Shown here: piece after piece, positions 36,572 to 48,609 of the stretch
How the letters are laid out: each line of letters begins with the position of its first letter
How positions within the stretch are numbered: position 1 is the first letter of the stretch
Origin: Oceanococcus sp. HetDA_MAG_MS8
GTDB taxonomy: Bacteria > Pseudomonadota > Gammaproteobacteria > Nevskiales > Oceanococcaceae
Length of the DNA stretch: 64,000 bases
NCBI GenBank assembly: GCA_019192445.1
Contig: JAHCMK010000009.1
Span: 62,001-126,000 of the forward strand
Reading direction: 5' to 3'
Position numbers and translations under genes: made by a program
The notes under the pieces: model-generated
Databases searched by the model: none
What the model was told of the DNA's origin: nothing
The model's input: only the letters and a program-made list of their open reading frames with translations

Positions 36572-37174
36572 GTGCCTGCCACTGATGTTTTGTCGGCAGC
36601 AATCACGCTGTTTTTGATTATGGATCCGCTGGGCAATGCACCCGTCTTTAATGCGGTGCTTGCCCGGCTGGATCGCCGGCGGCGTGTGTTGGTTGTTGCT
36701 AGGGAACTTCTGTTCGCACTGCTGATATTGACGGCATTTCTGTGGGCCGGAAATTCTATTCTTAGCTTCCTGGGTTTAACCCAGCCCTCGCTGAATATTT
36801 CCGGCGGAATCTTGCTCTTCATCATTTCGCTGCGGATGATTTTTCCGGCAGCACCTGCGCTGGATGAGGATGCCGACGCTGACCCCTTCCTGGTTCCTCT
36901 GGCCATGCCCTTGATTGCTGGGCCTTCGACCATCGCGGTGTTGCTACTGTTGAGCTCTAATCAGCCCGAGCGCTTATGGGAGTGGACTGCTGCGTTAGTA
37001 CTAGCTTGGCTGGGCGTCACCCTGATCTTGTTGGCATCCCCATGGCTGTTGGGTTTGATTGGAGCGCGTGGCGCACGGGCCATGGAGCGGTTGATGGGGA
37101 TGGTGTTGGTGATTTTGTCCACCCAGATGCTACTGAATGGGGTCGAAGTGTTTATTCAGCATTTGCCCAAGTAA
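36572..37174 (+). CDS. MarC-family integral membrane protein
   Basis: 200 residues with six predicted helices and the MarC N-terminal ITLFLIMDPLGNAPVF. Despite the name, MarC proteins have no firmly established function. GTG start. Followed 113 bases later by a terminator. Confidence 0.87.
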   Translation: MPATDVLSAAITLFLIMDPLGNAPVFNAVLARLDRRRRVLVVARELLFALLILTAFLWAGNSILSFLGLTQPSLNISGGILLFIISLRMIFPAAPALDEDADADPFLVPLAMPLIAGPSTIAVLLLLSSNQPERLWEWTAALVLAWLGVTLILLASPWLLGLIGARGARAMERLMGMVLVILSTQMLLNGVEVFIQHLPK

Positions 37175-37286
37175 ATCTGACGCTAAGTTTGATTGCCCGC
37201 AGATTCCAGCGTCCATTGAAAGAAACCAATGTGTGCCGCCGCGCCTGAGACGCAGCCACCGATAGCAAGCATCCGGGCTAGACGCG

Positions 37287-37308
37287 CCGCCCAGCCATGG
37301 CGGTTTTT
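37287..37308 (+). terminator. Intrinsic terminator
   Basis: CCGCC/GGCGG stem with a 7-base loop directly followed by TTTTT (37304-37308) on the plus strand. It lies between the convergent marC-like gene and katG and would end the former. Confidence 0.6.
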
Positions 37309-37376
37309 CATCCAACCATGGCCGGGCTGAGGGTGAATAGCGGTGTCAATTCTTGCTGGAGAAAAGTGTGAGACCG

Positions 37377-40657
<3,281 letters not shown>

Positions 40658-40830
40658 ATTTCTCCCCAAGGTTCATCAGGCCCGCGCTCAGCATACGCCC
40701 GGCCGCGCGAATGCTGGTGGAGTCAACTCCAATCCGTACTCATTCAACTGATCTATTCGATTGGTACCGCCATGCATGGCACATGTCTTCCAGCGATGAG
40801 CCCCGGCATGGCTTAGCAAGAAATTGCGAT

Positions 40831-40848
40831 GGGCTCTTTTTTGAGCCC
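40831..40848 (+). other. Hairpin with T6 loop in the leader of the dipeptidase-like gene
   Basis: GGGCTC-TTTTTT-GAGCCC, a perfect 6-base stem. It stands just 5' of the three-way junction described next. A further small stem GTGGT/ACCAC (40849-40865) competes with that junction's first helix. Confidence 0.5.
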
Positions 40849-40860
40849 GTGGTATTTTTC

Positions 40861-40910
40861 ACCACTGAAAAGGGACTTTCCCTGCGCGGAAATGCTGTTC
40901 CGCCAGTGGT
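40861..40910 (+). ncRNA. Predicted three-way-junction leader RNA (riboswitch-like)
   Basis: The 50 bases before the ribosome site fold into helix P1 ACCACTG/CAGTGGT (40861-40867 with 40904-40910) enclosing two perfect hairpins: AGGGA-CTT-TCCCT (40871-40883) and GCGGAA-ATGCTG-TTCCGC (40886-40903). P1's 5' strand can instead pair with GTGGT at 40849-40853, an exclusive alternative. The GAGGAG ribosome site starts 3 bases after P1, so switching could control initiation. I do not recognise a known riboswitch class. Confidence 0.5.
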
Positions 40911-40924
40911 TTTGAGGAGACACA

Positions 40925-43315
40925 GTGACCATCGTACTGACCACCTTCCAGCCTCGTGCTGGCCATCTACCTGCATCTGCAACACCTGCATCAACTCGTG
41001 ACGAAATGCAGTTGCCGGCGGCTGAATGCCTTACTCGGCATGGGCTTTTGCGGCGGCTGGGTCTGGCCACTGTCATGAGCGCCACCTTGCTGGCCGGCTG
41101 TGGCGGAGGCCGCCCCGCGGCCGCTCCTGGAGGCGGGGCGGGCAGCGGCAACGCACCTCCTCCTGTCGCGGGCCAAGCTTTGGGCAAGTACGACCTGTTC
41201 AACCAATGTTGGGTGATGAAGGCCGACGGTAATTACGTCACCCGGGCGGGTGATGCCTTCTTTGCCAATGGTCAATCGGCAGATGATGCCGAGCGCTTTT
41301 ACATGCGGGCCGCCAATTTGGCGCGCTACTTGTTCTACACCACCGATGAGGCTCTGCTCACGGCCAGTGGCTCCGCTGTATCCACCGTGCCCCAGTCCGC
41401 TCCTGAAGATGGGTCGGATTGGACCTTCTCCGAAGACGGCGCCGTGCTCAACGCGGCGGCGCTAGGCGGTAATCTCGCGGTAGACACCGATGGTGTGCTC
41501 GTCGTTGGCTCAACCCCGGCGGCTTTGCAATTTGAGCCCGCAACGGGCTGTGCCGAATATCCCGAGATGCCGCTGGGTGTAATCGGTACCACCTTCAAAG
41601 GCGACATCAACAAACCCCTACTCGGCTTTGCCGAGGTTCATACCCATATGGCCATGGGCAGTGAAATGTCCGACGGCAGCGGCAATGTTGGTCCCTCCGC
41701 CGGTGGGGTGATGTATGGCCAAGCGGTCAACCGCTTTGGCGTCACCGAGGCCCTCAAAGACTGCCAGGATCTGCATGGCCCCAATGGCATCACCGACCCC
41801 GAAGCGCTGATTCTGGATATGGAACCGGGGCGTACACATGACACCCAGGGTTGGCCCACTTTTGTGGACTGGCCCTTCCATGACTCTATGCTCCACCAGC
41901 AGATGTACTGGCGCTGGGTGGAGCGGACCTGGATGGCCGGGCTGCGGTTGATGACCATTCATGGAACCAATATCGAAGCGCTCTGCCAGGTGGCCCAGGC
42001 ATTAGGACCCACACGTGGGCAGAACCCGGCCGAGGTGGAGTGCCGGGATATGCCGGTGGGTGTGCAGCAGGTGGAGTACCTCTACGAGATTCAGGACTAC
42101 ATCGACGCCCAGTACGGCGGCCCCGGAAAAGGCTTTTACCGCATTGTTGGCAGCCCCGATGAGGCCCGGCAGGTGATTGCCGAGGGCAAGCTGGCAGTGG
42201 TGCCGGGCCTGGAGTTCTCCAACCTCTTTGGCTGTAACGTGACCTTCCTGCCCGATGGCAGCGAAATTCCCCAATGTGATCGTGCTCAAATTGATGCCGA
42301 AATTGATCGCATCTGGGATTTGGGTGTGCGCCAGGTCTTCCCCTATCACGACATCGACAGTGCTCTGGGCGGCGCCGGGTTGTTCGGCACCTCCAACGTG
42401 CTGGAGTTCTTCAACCTCACGGGTACAGGCCGCTTCTTTGAAACCTATAACTGCCCGGACGGCGGCAATGGCGACAGCTACTTCTTTGATGCCGGCATGA
42501 CCAGTTTCGCGGACCCGCTCACGCTGGGTAATGACCCCTTAACGGATTTGCTGTTGGGCATTGCCGATGGTCTCACGCCGACCCTGCGTAGTGGTCGCCA
42601 ATGCAACAGCCGTGACGTGACCGAGCTTGGCATCTACGCCATCGACAAGATGATGAAAAAAGGCTTTGTCATCGATATCGATCACGCGGAATTGCGCAGT
42701 AAGCAAATCATGCTGGACTACGCCGCCACCACCGAGCCCAGCTATCCGATGGTGTCAGGACACAGCGCTCAAGGCGGGCTGACCAATGCTCAAGCCCGAC
42801 AGCTCATCGCGCAGGGCGGCATCATTTATCCCATCAACCAAAACGGCAAGGGTCATGTGGATTTCCTGGCCAAGCTGGCACCGCAGTGGGAGCAGTCCGG
42901 CACTGACCGACCCTTCTCCGCCGGTTATGGGGCCGATGCCAACGGTTTGCGCACCCTGCCGGGGCCGCGTGGCCAGGGCCGTATTGCCGAGACGGCGCCG
43001 GTGAACTACCCCTTCCAGATGTTCCAGGGTGAGGGCTGGGGTCCACAGTTCGATGGTATTGCGCCCATCACCGTGGAGTTGCTCGCCATCCCCGACGGCA
43101 AGATTTGGGATGTGAACGAAGCCGGTATGTACCACTACGGTCTCATTCCGGACCTGATCGAAGAAACGCGCATCGAGGGCGGCCAAGAGGCCCTGGATTC
43201 CTTCTATAACTCCGCCGAGACCTACTTGCAGATGTGGGAACGCACTTTGGACGCGGCGGCGGATGCGCGCACCAAGCCGGTACCGGAAACCGTGCCCGAC
43301 GTGGTTCTGCGGTGA
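40925..43315 (+). CDS. Lipoprotein metal-dependent hydrolase (dipeptidase/amidohydrolase-like)
   Basis: 796 residues from a GTG with GAGGAG 5 bases upstream. The N-terminal extension before the signal is long; LLAGC gives the lipid Cys at residue 59, followed by GGGR (the shared motif) and a Pro/Gly spacer. Amidohydrolase-type metal residues are visible: FAEVHTHMAMGS early, VPGLEFSNLFG, PYHDID, GFVIDIDHAELRSK and VSGHSAQGG, resembling membrane dipeptidase (M19) enzymes. Substrate unknown. A structured RNA leader precedes it. Confidence 0.72.
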   Translation: MTIVLTTFQPRAGHLPASATPASTRDEMQLPAAECLTRHGLLRRLGLATVMSATLLAGCGGGRPAAAPGGGAGSGNAPPPVAGQALGKYDLFNQCWVMKADGNYVTRAGDAFFANGQSADDAERFYMRAANLARYLFYTTDEALLTASGSAVSTVPQSAPEDGSDWTFSEDGAVLNAAALGGNLAVDTDGVLVVGSTPAALQFEPATGCAEYPEMPLGVIGTTFKGDINKPLLGFAEVHTHMAMGSEMSDGSGNVGPSAGGVMYGQAVNRFGVTEALKDCQDLHGPNGITDPEALILDMEPGRTHDTQGWPTFVDWPFHDSMLHQQMYWRWVERTWMAGLRLMTIHGTNIEALCQVAQALGPTRGQNPAEVECRDMPVGVQQVEYLYEIQDYIDAQYGGPGKGFYRIVGSPDEARQVIAEGKLAVVPGLEFSNLFGCNVTFLPDGSEIPQCDRAQIDAEIDRIWDLGVRQVFPYHDIDSALGGAGLFGTSNVLEFFNLTGTGRFFETYNCPDGGNGDSYFFDAGMTSFADPLTLGNDPLTDLLLGIADGLTPTLRSGRQCNSRDVTELGIYAIDKMMKKGFVIDIDHAELRSKQIMLDYAATTEPSYPMVSGHSAQGGLTNAQARQLIAQGGIIYPINQNGKGHVDFLAKLAPQWEQSGTDRPFSAGYGADANGLRTLPGPRGQGRIAETAPVNYPFQMFQGEGWGPQFDGIAPITVELLAIPDGKIWDVNEAGMYHYGLIPDLIEETRIEGGQEALDSFYNSAETYLQMWERTLDAAADARTKPVPETVPDVVLR

Positions 43316-43404
43316 GGCTGAGCCGAGGCGGGCTGTCCCTTGGGGCAGCTCGCCAAAACGCCGGGCGACTGCTGCCCTAACGCTGTGATCTGAATACGGT
43401 CGCA

Positions 43405-44910
43405 ATGAGACTGGACGATCGCCGAGCTTGCCGGCGTGACTGCGTATTGCTCCTGACGGGAGGGCTGCTGGGCAGCTGGCCATGGGCCGCGTCCGCCCAC
43501 GGCTTCGGGGCTTTGTACAACCTGCCGGTGCCGCTGTGGCTGTACAACTGGTCGGCGGCGGCCGCCTTGGTGCTTTCGTTTGTGGTGGCCGCTGCCGTGC
43601 TCAGTGGGTCGTCCCAAGCACCGCGCACGGGTTGGGATATTTCGCATACCCGTTTCGCCAGCTTGTACCCGGCCCTGCGGCCCTGGACGCAGCTCTTGGC
43701 CCTGGCCGTACTTCTGCTCTGCTTGGCCACCGGCTACTGGGGCAATCGGGACCCGGTGCGCAACTTCAGCATGACCTTTTTCTGGATCATCTTCACCCTG
43801 CTGCTGACCTATCTTTGTGCCCTTTTTGGCAACCTCTATGCAGCCCTGAACCCCTGGCGGGGGATGGCCCGGCTTCTGGGCCGATTCTGGACGGGCTACA
43901 CCCGTGGTCGTTACGCCTACCCGGCAGCGCTGGGCGACTGGCCGGCCCTCGTTCTGTACCTGGGCTTTATCTGGTTCGAAGTTTTCGGGCATGGCCGACC
44001 GCGTGAACTGGCCACCTGGCTGGCGGCCTACAGCCTGCTCAATGTGGTTGGCGTGGGGCTGATTGGGGCGCGCAGTTGGTTCGCCCATTGCGAGTTCTTT
44101 GCGGTGTTCTTTAGGTTGGTGGGTGTGCTGGGCATTTTCGGGCGAGCGAGACTTGCTCAGGCCTCTGGTCCGCGCAGCGCTTCCAGTCTGATCCTGCGCT
44201 GGCCTACCAGCGGGGTACTGCATCAGCGCCCCGCACAATTCAGCACTTTGGTCTTCGTACTGGCCATGCTCTCCACCACCGCTTTTGATGGGCTCAGCGC
44301 CACGCAGTGGTGGGTGAGTCTGTTCTGGTCAGATCCCACGGGCTGGCTCACGCAATGGCTGGGCGTCCCGCCGGTGAAGGCGCTGGGGCCCATGCGACCT
44401 TGGTGGTTGGCCTGGCAGACACTTTGGTTATTGGCTTCGCCCTTGGTGTACCTGGGAGGGTATGTGCTGGCCATTGCTCTGGCCAAAGGGCTCACCGGGT
44501 CCGCAAGACCCTTGCGCCAACTCTGCCTGGACTTTGCCTTCACCTTGCTGCCCATTGTGGTGGCCTACCACTTCACCCATTACGCCACGCTGGTGCTGAA
44601 CCATGGCCTCAAGATCATCAGCCTGATCTCCGACCCCTTTGGTTGGCGTTGGGATCTCTTTGGTACCGCCATGCGCTTTCGCGCGCCCATCCTCCCGGAT
44701 ATGGGGCTGGTCTGGCATACCCAGGTGGGGGTGATTTTGCTCGGCCATGTAATGAGTGTGTGGTTGGCTCACAGGGTAGCCTTGAGGGTGTTTGTCAGCC
44801 GCCGTGCAGCTATCCTGAGCCAGGTGCCCATGCTGGTATTGATGGTGGGTCTCACCGTTGCCGGGCTGTGGATATTGGCACAGCCGCTGACGATGATGAA
44901 AATGGGTTGA
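43405..44910 (+). CDS. Polytopic membrane protein of unknown function
   Basis: 501 residues with roughly ten to twelve hydrophobic helices. The N-terminus has a signal-like segment ending in ASAHGFGALYNLPVPLWLY; this HGFGxxYxLPxPLWLY start occurs in membrane proteins that databases sometimes label fenitrothion-hydrolase-related, a label I would not trust. A distal TM bundle includes VVAYHFTHYATLVLNHG with several His, possibly metal- or haem-related. No operon partner is evident. Confidence 0.7.
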   Translation: MRLDDRRACRRDCVLLLTGGLLGSWPWAASAHGFGALYNLPVPLWLYNWSAAAALVLSFVVAAAVLSGSSQAPRTGWDISHTRFASLYPALRPWTQLLALAVLLLCLATGYWGNRDPVRNFSMTFFWIIFTLLLTYLCALFGNLYAALNPWRGMARLLGRFWTGYTRGRYAYPAALGDWPALVLYLGFIWFEVFGHGRPRELATWLAAYSLLNVVGVGLIGARSWFAHCEFFAVFFRLVGVLGIFGRARLAQASGPRSASSLILRWPTSGVLHQRPAQFSTLVFVLAMLSTTAFDGLSATQWWVSLFWSDPTGWLTQWLGVPPVKALGPMRPWWLAWQTLWLLASPLVYLGGYVLAIALAKGLTGSARPLRQLCLDFAFTLLPIVVAYHFTHYATLVLNHGLKIISLISDPFGWRWDLFGTAMRFRAPILPDMGLVWHTQVGVILLGHVMSVWLAHRVALRVFVSRRAAILSQVPMLVLMVGLTVAGLWILAQPLTMMKMG

Positions 44911-44987
44911 GGAGACGCTGAATAAATCGCTGCGCTCGCAATCTGGCCCGCCGGCGGTGCGCGCCACTCTTGAAGCATCTTCAATGG

Positions 44988-45016
44988 TTGGCTCTCCGTT
45001 CTAGCCAATGTATACT
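44988..45016 (+). promoter_or_regulatory. Promoter of the toxin-antitoxin pair
   Basis: -35 TTGGCT (44988-44993), 17-base spacer, -10 TATACT (45011-45016). The -35 is also one arm of an inverted repeat TTGGCT-N9-AGCCAA. The predicted start of transcription (about 45023) lies upstream of the antitoxin ATG at 45047. Confidence 0.65.
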
Positions 45017-45027
45017 TAGCTAAGTAT
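45012..45027. promoter_or_regulatory. 16-bp palindromic operator
   Basis: ATACTTAGCTAAGTAT is a perfect palindrome covering most of the -10 element, the classic arrangement for autorepression by the antitoxin or toxin-antitoxin complex. Confidence 0.65.
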
Positions 45028-45046
45028 GGCTAACCGAGGGCTGCCC

Positions 45047-45298
45047 ATGAAACAAGTCAACATGCACGAGGCCAAATCTCAGCTATCCAAACTGGGAGAG
45101 CTGGCCTGGAGTGGGGAGAAGGTCGTCATTGCCAAGGCTGGAAAGCCCTACCTGGATCTGGTTCCGCATGAAGGTAGCGCGCAGCCCCGGCGACCCGGCC
45201 GCTTCAAAGGCCAGATCACACTGGCGACGGACTTTGACGCCACACCTCCGGAGGTGCTGGATGTCTTCGAGGGCCAGTGCCAATCCAGCAACGATTAG
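45047..45298 (+). CDS. Phd/YefM-family antitoxin
   Basis: 83 residues. The start KQVNMHEAKSQLSKL is the DNA-binding Phd/YefM fold; the C-terminal ~35 residues are the flexible toxin-binding part. The ATG at 45047 has a GAGGG ribosome site, whereas the ATG at 45026 lies inside the operator palindrome at the expected RNA start, so 45047 is chosen. The toxin gene starts 2 bases after its stop. Confidence 0.9.
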   Translation: MKQVNMHEAKSQLSKLGELAWSGEKVVIAKAGKPYLDLVPHEGSAQPRRPGRFKGQITLATDFDATPPEVLDVFEGQCQSSND

Positions 45299-45300
45299 TT

Positions 45301-45687
45301 GTGGCTTATCTGCTAGATACCCATGTGTTTCTGTGGTGGCTGGCAGATGCCCCTCAGTTGCCCGCGCCCGTCAAGAATCTTATTGCATCGCCAGACAATG
45401 ACATTGCTGTGAGCGCGGTCACGGCCTGGGAGATTTCCATCAAACGCGCCTTGGGCAAGTTGCAAGCGCCATCAGGACTGGCATCCGTCATTGTGGATGA
45501 AGGCTTTGTGGAGCTGCCAATTCAGTTTGCTCATGGCGAGCGTGCCGGTGAGCTGCCAGATATTCATCGAGACCCTTTTGACCGCATGCTGATTGCGCAA
45601 TGTCAATTGCAGGGGCTCACACTGATTACCCGAGATCAAACGATTCCGTTGTATGCGCTGAAAACCGTCTGGCCGGAGTCGGGATAA
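45301..45687 (+). CDS. PIN-domain toxin (VapC-like)
   Basis: 128-residue ribonuclease-type toxin. The PIN acidic residues are in YLLDTHVFLWWL, AWEISIK, HRDPFDRMLIAQ and LITRDQ. The Phd-type antitoxin plus this PIN subtype is a known pairing. GTG start, no ribosome site of its own, so translation is probably coupled to the antitoxin. Confidence 0.9.
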   Translation: MAYLLDTHVFLWWLADAPQLPAPVKNLIASPDNDIAVSAVTAWEISIKRALGKLQAPSGLASVIVDEGFVELPIQFAHGERAGELPDIHRDPFDRMLIAQCQLQGLTLITRDQTIPLYALKTVWPESG

Positions 45688-45721
45688 ACACACAGCGAAG
45701 ACACTCGCGAAGAGAGACAAC

Positions 45722-46084
45722 ATGCACCGCATCCCGTATCACCTCATGAGCGCAGGCTCAATTCTTTGTTTGGCCCTCTTGGCTGCTTGCGGGCAGGGCG
45801 TTGACCCGGCCATCGTGGCCAAGGCTGAGACAGCGCAGCCGGCTGATCCGGACTTGGCGGCTTTGTACAACCAGAGCTGCAAGGCCTGTCACGGGCGTTC
45901 CGGCAGTGGGGCACCGCTGACCGGCTACACCAAGGTTTGGGAGATGCGCCTGGCCAAGGGGGAAGAGACCCTGCTGAGCAACACCATCAATGGTTATGGC
46001 GGCATGCCGCCGCTGGGTAGCTGCATGGATTGTGATGCCGAGGACTTTCTGGCCTTGATTCGCTTCATGGCCGAGGGGAGCTGA
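45722..46084 (+). CDS. Cytochrome c5-like lipoprotein
   Basis: 120 residues. Signal ends in LLAAC, so a lipid anchor is likely. One haem site CKACH is followed by a Met region (GGMPP) and a second Cys pair CMDC near the C-terminus, the disulfide typical of cytochrome c5/c555. One base separates it from the lactone oxidase gene, suggesting it takes electrons from that enzyme. Confidence 0.88.
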   Translation: MHRIPYHLMSAGSILCLALLAACGQGVDPAIVAKAETAQPADPDLAALYNQSCKACHGRSGSGAPLTGYTKVWEMRLAKGEETLLSNTINGYGGMPPLGSCMDCDAEDFLALIRFMAEGS

Positions 46085-46085
46085 G

Positions 46086-47459
46086 ATGCAGCGGCGTGAT
46101 TTACTCAAAGGTGGAGCCGGCTTGGCAGCCGCTCTGGGGTTGCCGGCCATCAGCCTGCCAGCTGGGGCCCAAACGCGAGCCATTCCCTGGCAGAACTGGT
46201 CGGGTTATTTGCGCTGCACACCGCAAGACCGCGTGGCTCCAGCCGACAGCAGCGAACTGGCCACGCTGCTCAAAACCAGCACGGGCACGGTTCGCCCCGT
46301 CGGTGCTGGGCATTCCTTTTCCGGGCTGGTGCCTACGGACGGCACCATTGTTTCCCTGCGTCACTTCAGTGGTCTTGTAGATCACGACCCCCAGGCCATG
46401 ACGGCCACGCTGGGTGCGGGTACCAAATTGGGCCAGATGGGCGAACTCTTGCAGCCCATTGGCCAAGCTCTGCCCAACATGCCCGATGTAGACGAGCAAT
46501 CGCTGGCCGGTGCCATGGCCACCGGTACCCATGGCACCGGACGCGAACTGGGCGCCTTGCATGCTTACATCGACGCTCTGCAATTGGTGACTCCCACCGG
46601 GGAGGTGCTGGAGCTCAGCCGCGAGCAAAACGCAGACCTCTTCGCGGCCGCCCAGGTCTCGCTGGGTACTTTGGGCGTCGTGACCCAATATCGTCTGCGC
46701 AATGTGGAGCCGTATTCGCTGCGTCGGCGGGCGTTCTTAATGCCCATTGAAGAGCTGCTGGCCGAATTCCCCAGCCGCATTCAACAGCATCGCGGCTTTG
46801 AGATGTTCTACATCCCCTTCTCGGGGCACGGTCTGGCCATCACCACCGACATCAGTACCGACTCACCCAGCCCGCGGGGTGAGGATCAGGATAACTCCGC
46901 TTTGGAGGACTTGCGCCTGCTGCGTGATCTGCTGAGTTGGTCGCCGCTGGCCCGCGAAAAGCTGTTCTCAATGATTGCCGCCCTCACCTTTGAAGCCGAA
47001 GACAATGTGGACCTCTGGTACCGCATTTACCCCTCGGATCGGGCCGTGCGCTTCAACGAGATGGAATACCACATCCCGCAGCAGCGCATTCCCGAGGCGC
47101 TGGCGGAAGTGCGCAGCACTTTGGAAGCCGAGCACCCGGAGGTGTTTTTCCCCATAGAGGTGCGGGTGACCGCGCCCGACGACGCTTGGCTCAGCCCCTT
47201 CCAGGGTGAGCCGCGTGGCTCCATTGCCGTGCATCGGGTGCATGACGAAGATCCGCTGCCGGTACAGCGCACCGTCGAGCCCATCTTTCGCAAGTACGGC
47301 GGTCGTCCGCACTGGGGCAAGATGCACAACCTCAGCAGCCGGGACTGCGCAGAGCTGTATCCACGCTGGCAAGACTTTGCCCGCCTGCGCGCCGAGCTGG
47401 ACCCCCAAGGGCGCATGCTCAACGACCACCTGCGGCAACTCTTCGGCCTGCCCGCGTGA
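46086..47459 (+). CDS. Tat-exported FAD lactone oxidase (ALO/GULO type)
   Basis: 457 residues of the vanillyl-alcohol-oxidase fold, D-arabinono-/L-gulono-lactone oxidase family. A Tat signal (QRRDLLKGG) ends near GAQ. The His in PVGAGHSFSG is the usual covalent FAD site, GTHGTG lines the flavin, and the C-terminal HWGK is the family's active-site motif. With the cytochrome lipoprotein it probably works as a periplasmic dehydrogenase. Substrate not known. Overlaps the next gene by 4 bases. Confidence 0.88.
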   Translation: MQRRDLLKGGAGLAAALGLPAISLPAGAQTRAIPWQNWSGYLRCTPQDRVAPADSSELATLLKTSTGTVRPVGAGHSFSGLVPTDGTIVSLRHFSGLVDHDPQAMTATLGAGTKLGQMGELLQPIGQALPNMPDVDEQSLAGAMATGTHGTGRELGALHAYIDALQLVTPTGEVLELSREQNADLFAAAQVSLGTLGVVTQYRLRNVEPYSLRRRAFLMPIEELLAEFPSRIQQHRGFEMFYIPFSGHGLAITTDISTDSPSPRGEDQDNSALEDLRLLRDLLSWSPLAREKLFSMIAALTFEAEDNVDLWYRIYPSDRAVRFNEMEYHIPQQRIPEALAEVRSTLEAEHPEVFFPIEVRVTAPDDAWLSPFQGEPRGSIAVHRVHDEDPLPVQRTVEPIFRKYGGRPHWGKMHNLSSRDCAELYPRWQDFARLRAELDPQGRMLNDHLRQLFGLPA

Positions 47460-48508
47460 GTCTGCCGATTTACCAACGGCTGCCGGGTATTGAGGCCGTG
47501 CTGCCCAGCCTGGGGCTGGCCCAGTTACCCACGCCAGTGCAGAACTGGGAAGTGGATGGCCAAGCCTTGCTGATCAAGCGGGATGATCTGAGCAACCCGC
47601 TCTACGGTGGCAACAAGGTGCGCAAGCTGGATTTGATTCTGGCGGCGGCCCAAGCACGCGGCACGCGGCGCATCGTCACCTTTGGCGGCCTGGGTACCCA
47701 TCACGGTCTGGCCACTGCCTTGTTCTGCGCCAAGATGGGTCTGGACTGCGAGGTGCTGCTTTTCGATCAACCGATTACCCCTGCCGTGCAGGAGGGCTTG
47801 CGCCTGCTGGCCGGCAGCGGCGCCACCCTGCGCCATACCGGTTCGGTGGCCCGTACCCTGGCCACCTTTTATCTGCATCCGCGTTATCGCGTGCCCGGCG
47901 TAGAAAGGCTCTTCGCCGGTGGTTCCAACCACCTGGGTGTGCTGGCCTTCGTCAATGCCGCGCTAGAGCTGCAAGATCAGATCGCCGCTGGCGACTGCCC
48001 CCGCCCGGCTGCCGTGTATTGCCCGGTGGGTTCGCAATCCACCTTTGCCGGGCTCTGCCTGGGAATGGCTCTTACTGAGAATCCCATCCCCGTGGTGGGT
48101 GTGCGGGTGGCCGATGCCAAGCTCGGCCCCTTTGCCGCCTGTGACGAATCCACCGTGACCGCGCTCATGCGTCGCACCTTGCGTTGGCTGAAGGGGCAGG
48201 GTGTTAACTGGCCTGCTGGACTCCCGCAGCTCGTGATGGAACATCAGTGGATTGGTGGCGGTTACGGTCATCCTACCGAAGCCGCTCAGCAAGCCAGTGC
48301 CGCCTTTGCCCAGGCCGGCGCTCCGGAGCTGGACCCCACCTATACGGCCAAAACCGCCGCTGCGGTACTTTCAGCATCGCGTCGGGCCGCTGGGCCACCG
48401 GTGTTGTATTGGCATACGCTCAATTCGGCAGTGTTGTCGGTGCCGGATGATGATCAAGTCACCTGCGCCTTACCCGATAGCTGCCGGCCCTTCTTAGGTG
48501 CCGTTTGA
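47456..48508 (+). CDS. PLP enzyme: D-cysteine desulfhydrase/ACC deaminase family
   Basis: 350 residues, beta-family PLP fold. RDDLSNPLYGGNKVRKL contains the PLP lysine (Lys54). Known relatives open D-cysteine or 1-aminocyclopropane-1-carboxylate; the two cannot be told apart here, and genomic context (a lactone oxidase upstream) does not help. GTG start overlapping the previous stop. Confidence 0.85.
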   Translation: MSLPIYQRLPGIEAVLPSLGLAQLPTPVQNWEVDGQALLIKRDDLSNPLYGGNKVRKLDLILAAAQARGTRRIVTFGGLGTHHGLATALFCAKMGLDCEVLLFDQPITPAVQEGLRLLAGSGATLRHTGSVARTLATFYLHPRYRVPGVERLFAGGSNHLGVLAFVNAALELQDQIAAGDCPRPAAVYCPVGSQSTFAGLCLGMALTENPIPVVGVRVADAKLGPFAACDESTVTALMRRTLRWLKGQGVNWPAGLPQLVMEHQWIGGGYGHPTEAAQQASAAFAQAGAPELDPTYTAKTAAAVLSASRRAAGPPVLYWHTLNSAVLSVPDDDQVTCALPDSCRPFLGAV

Positions 48509-48609
48509 GTCCTGGCTAGGAGTGATGCACCAGCATGCCGATGGCCATTGCGGAGACGGTCCATCATCGATTGGCCACAGGCGAAGGCTACGGTGGTAGA
48601 AGTGGTCGC

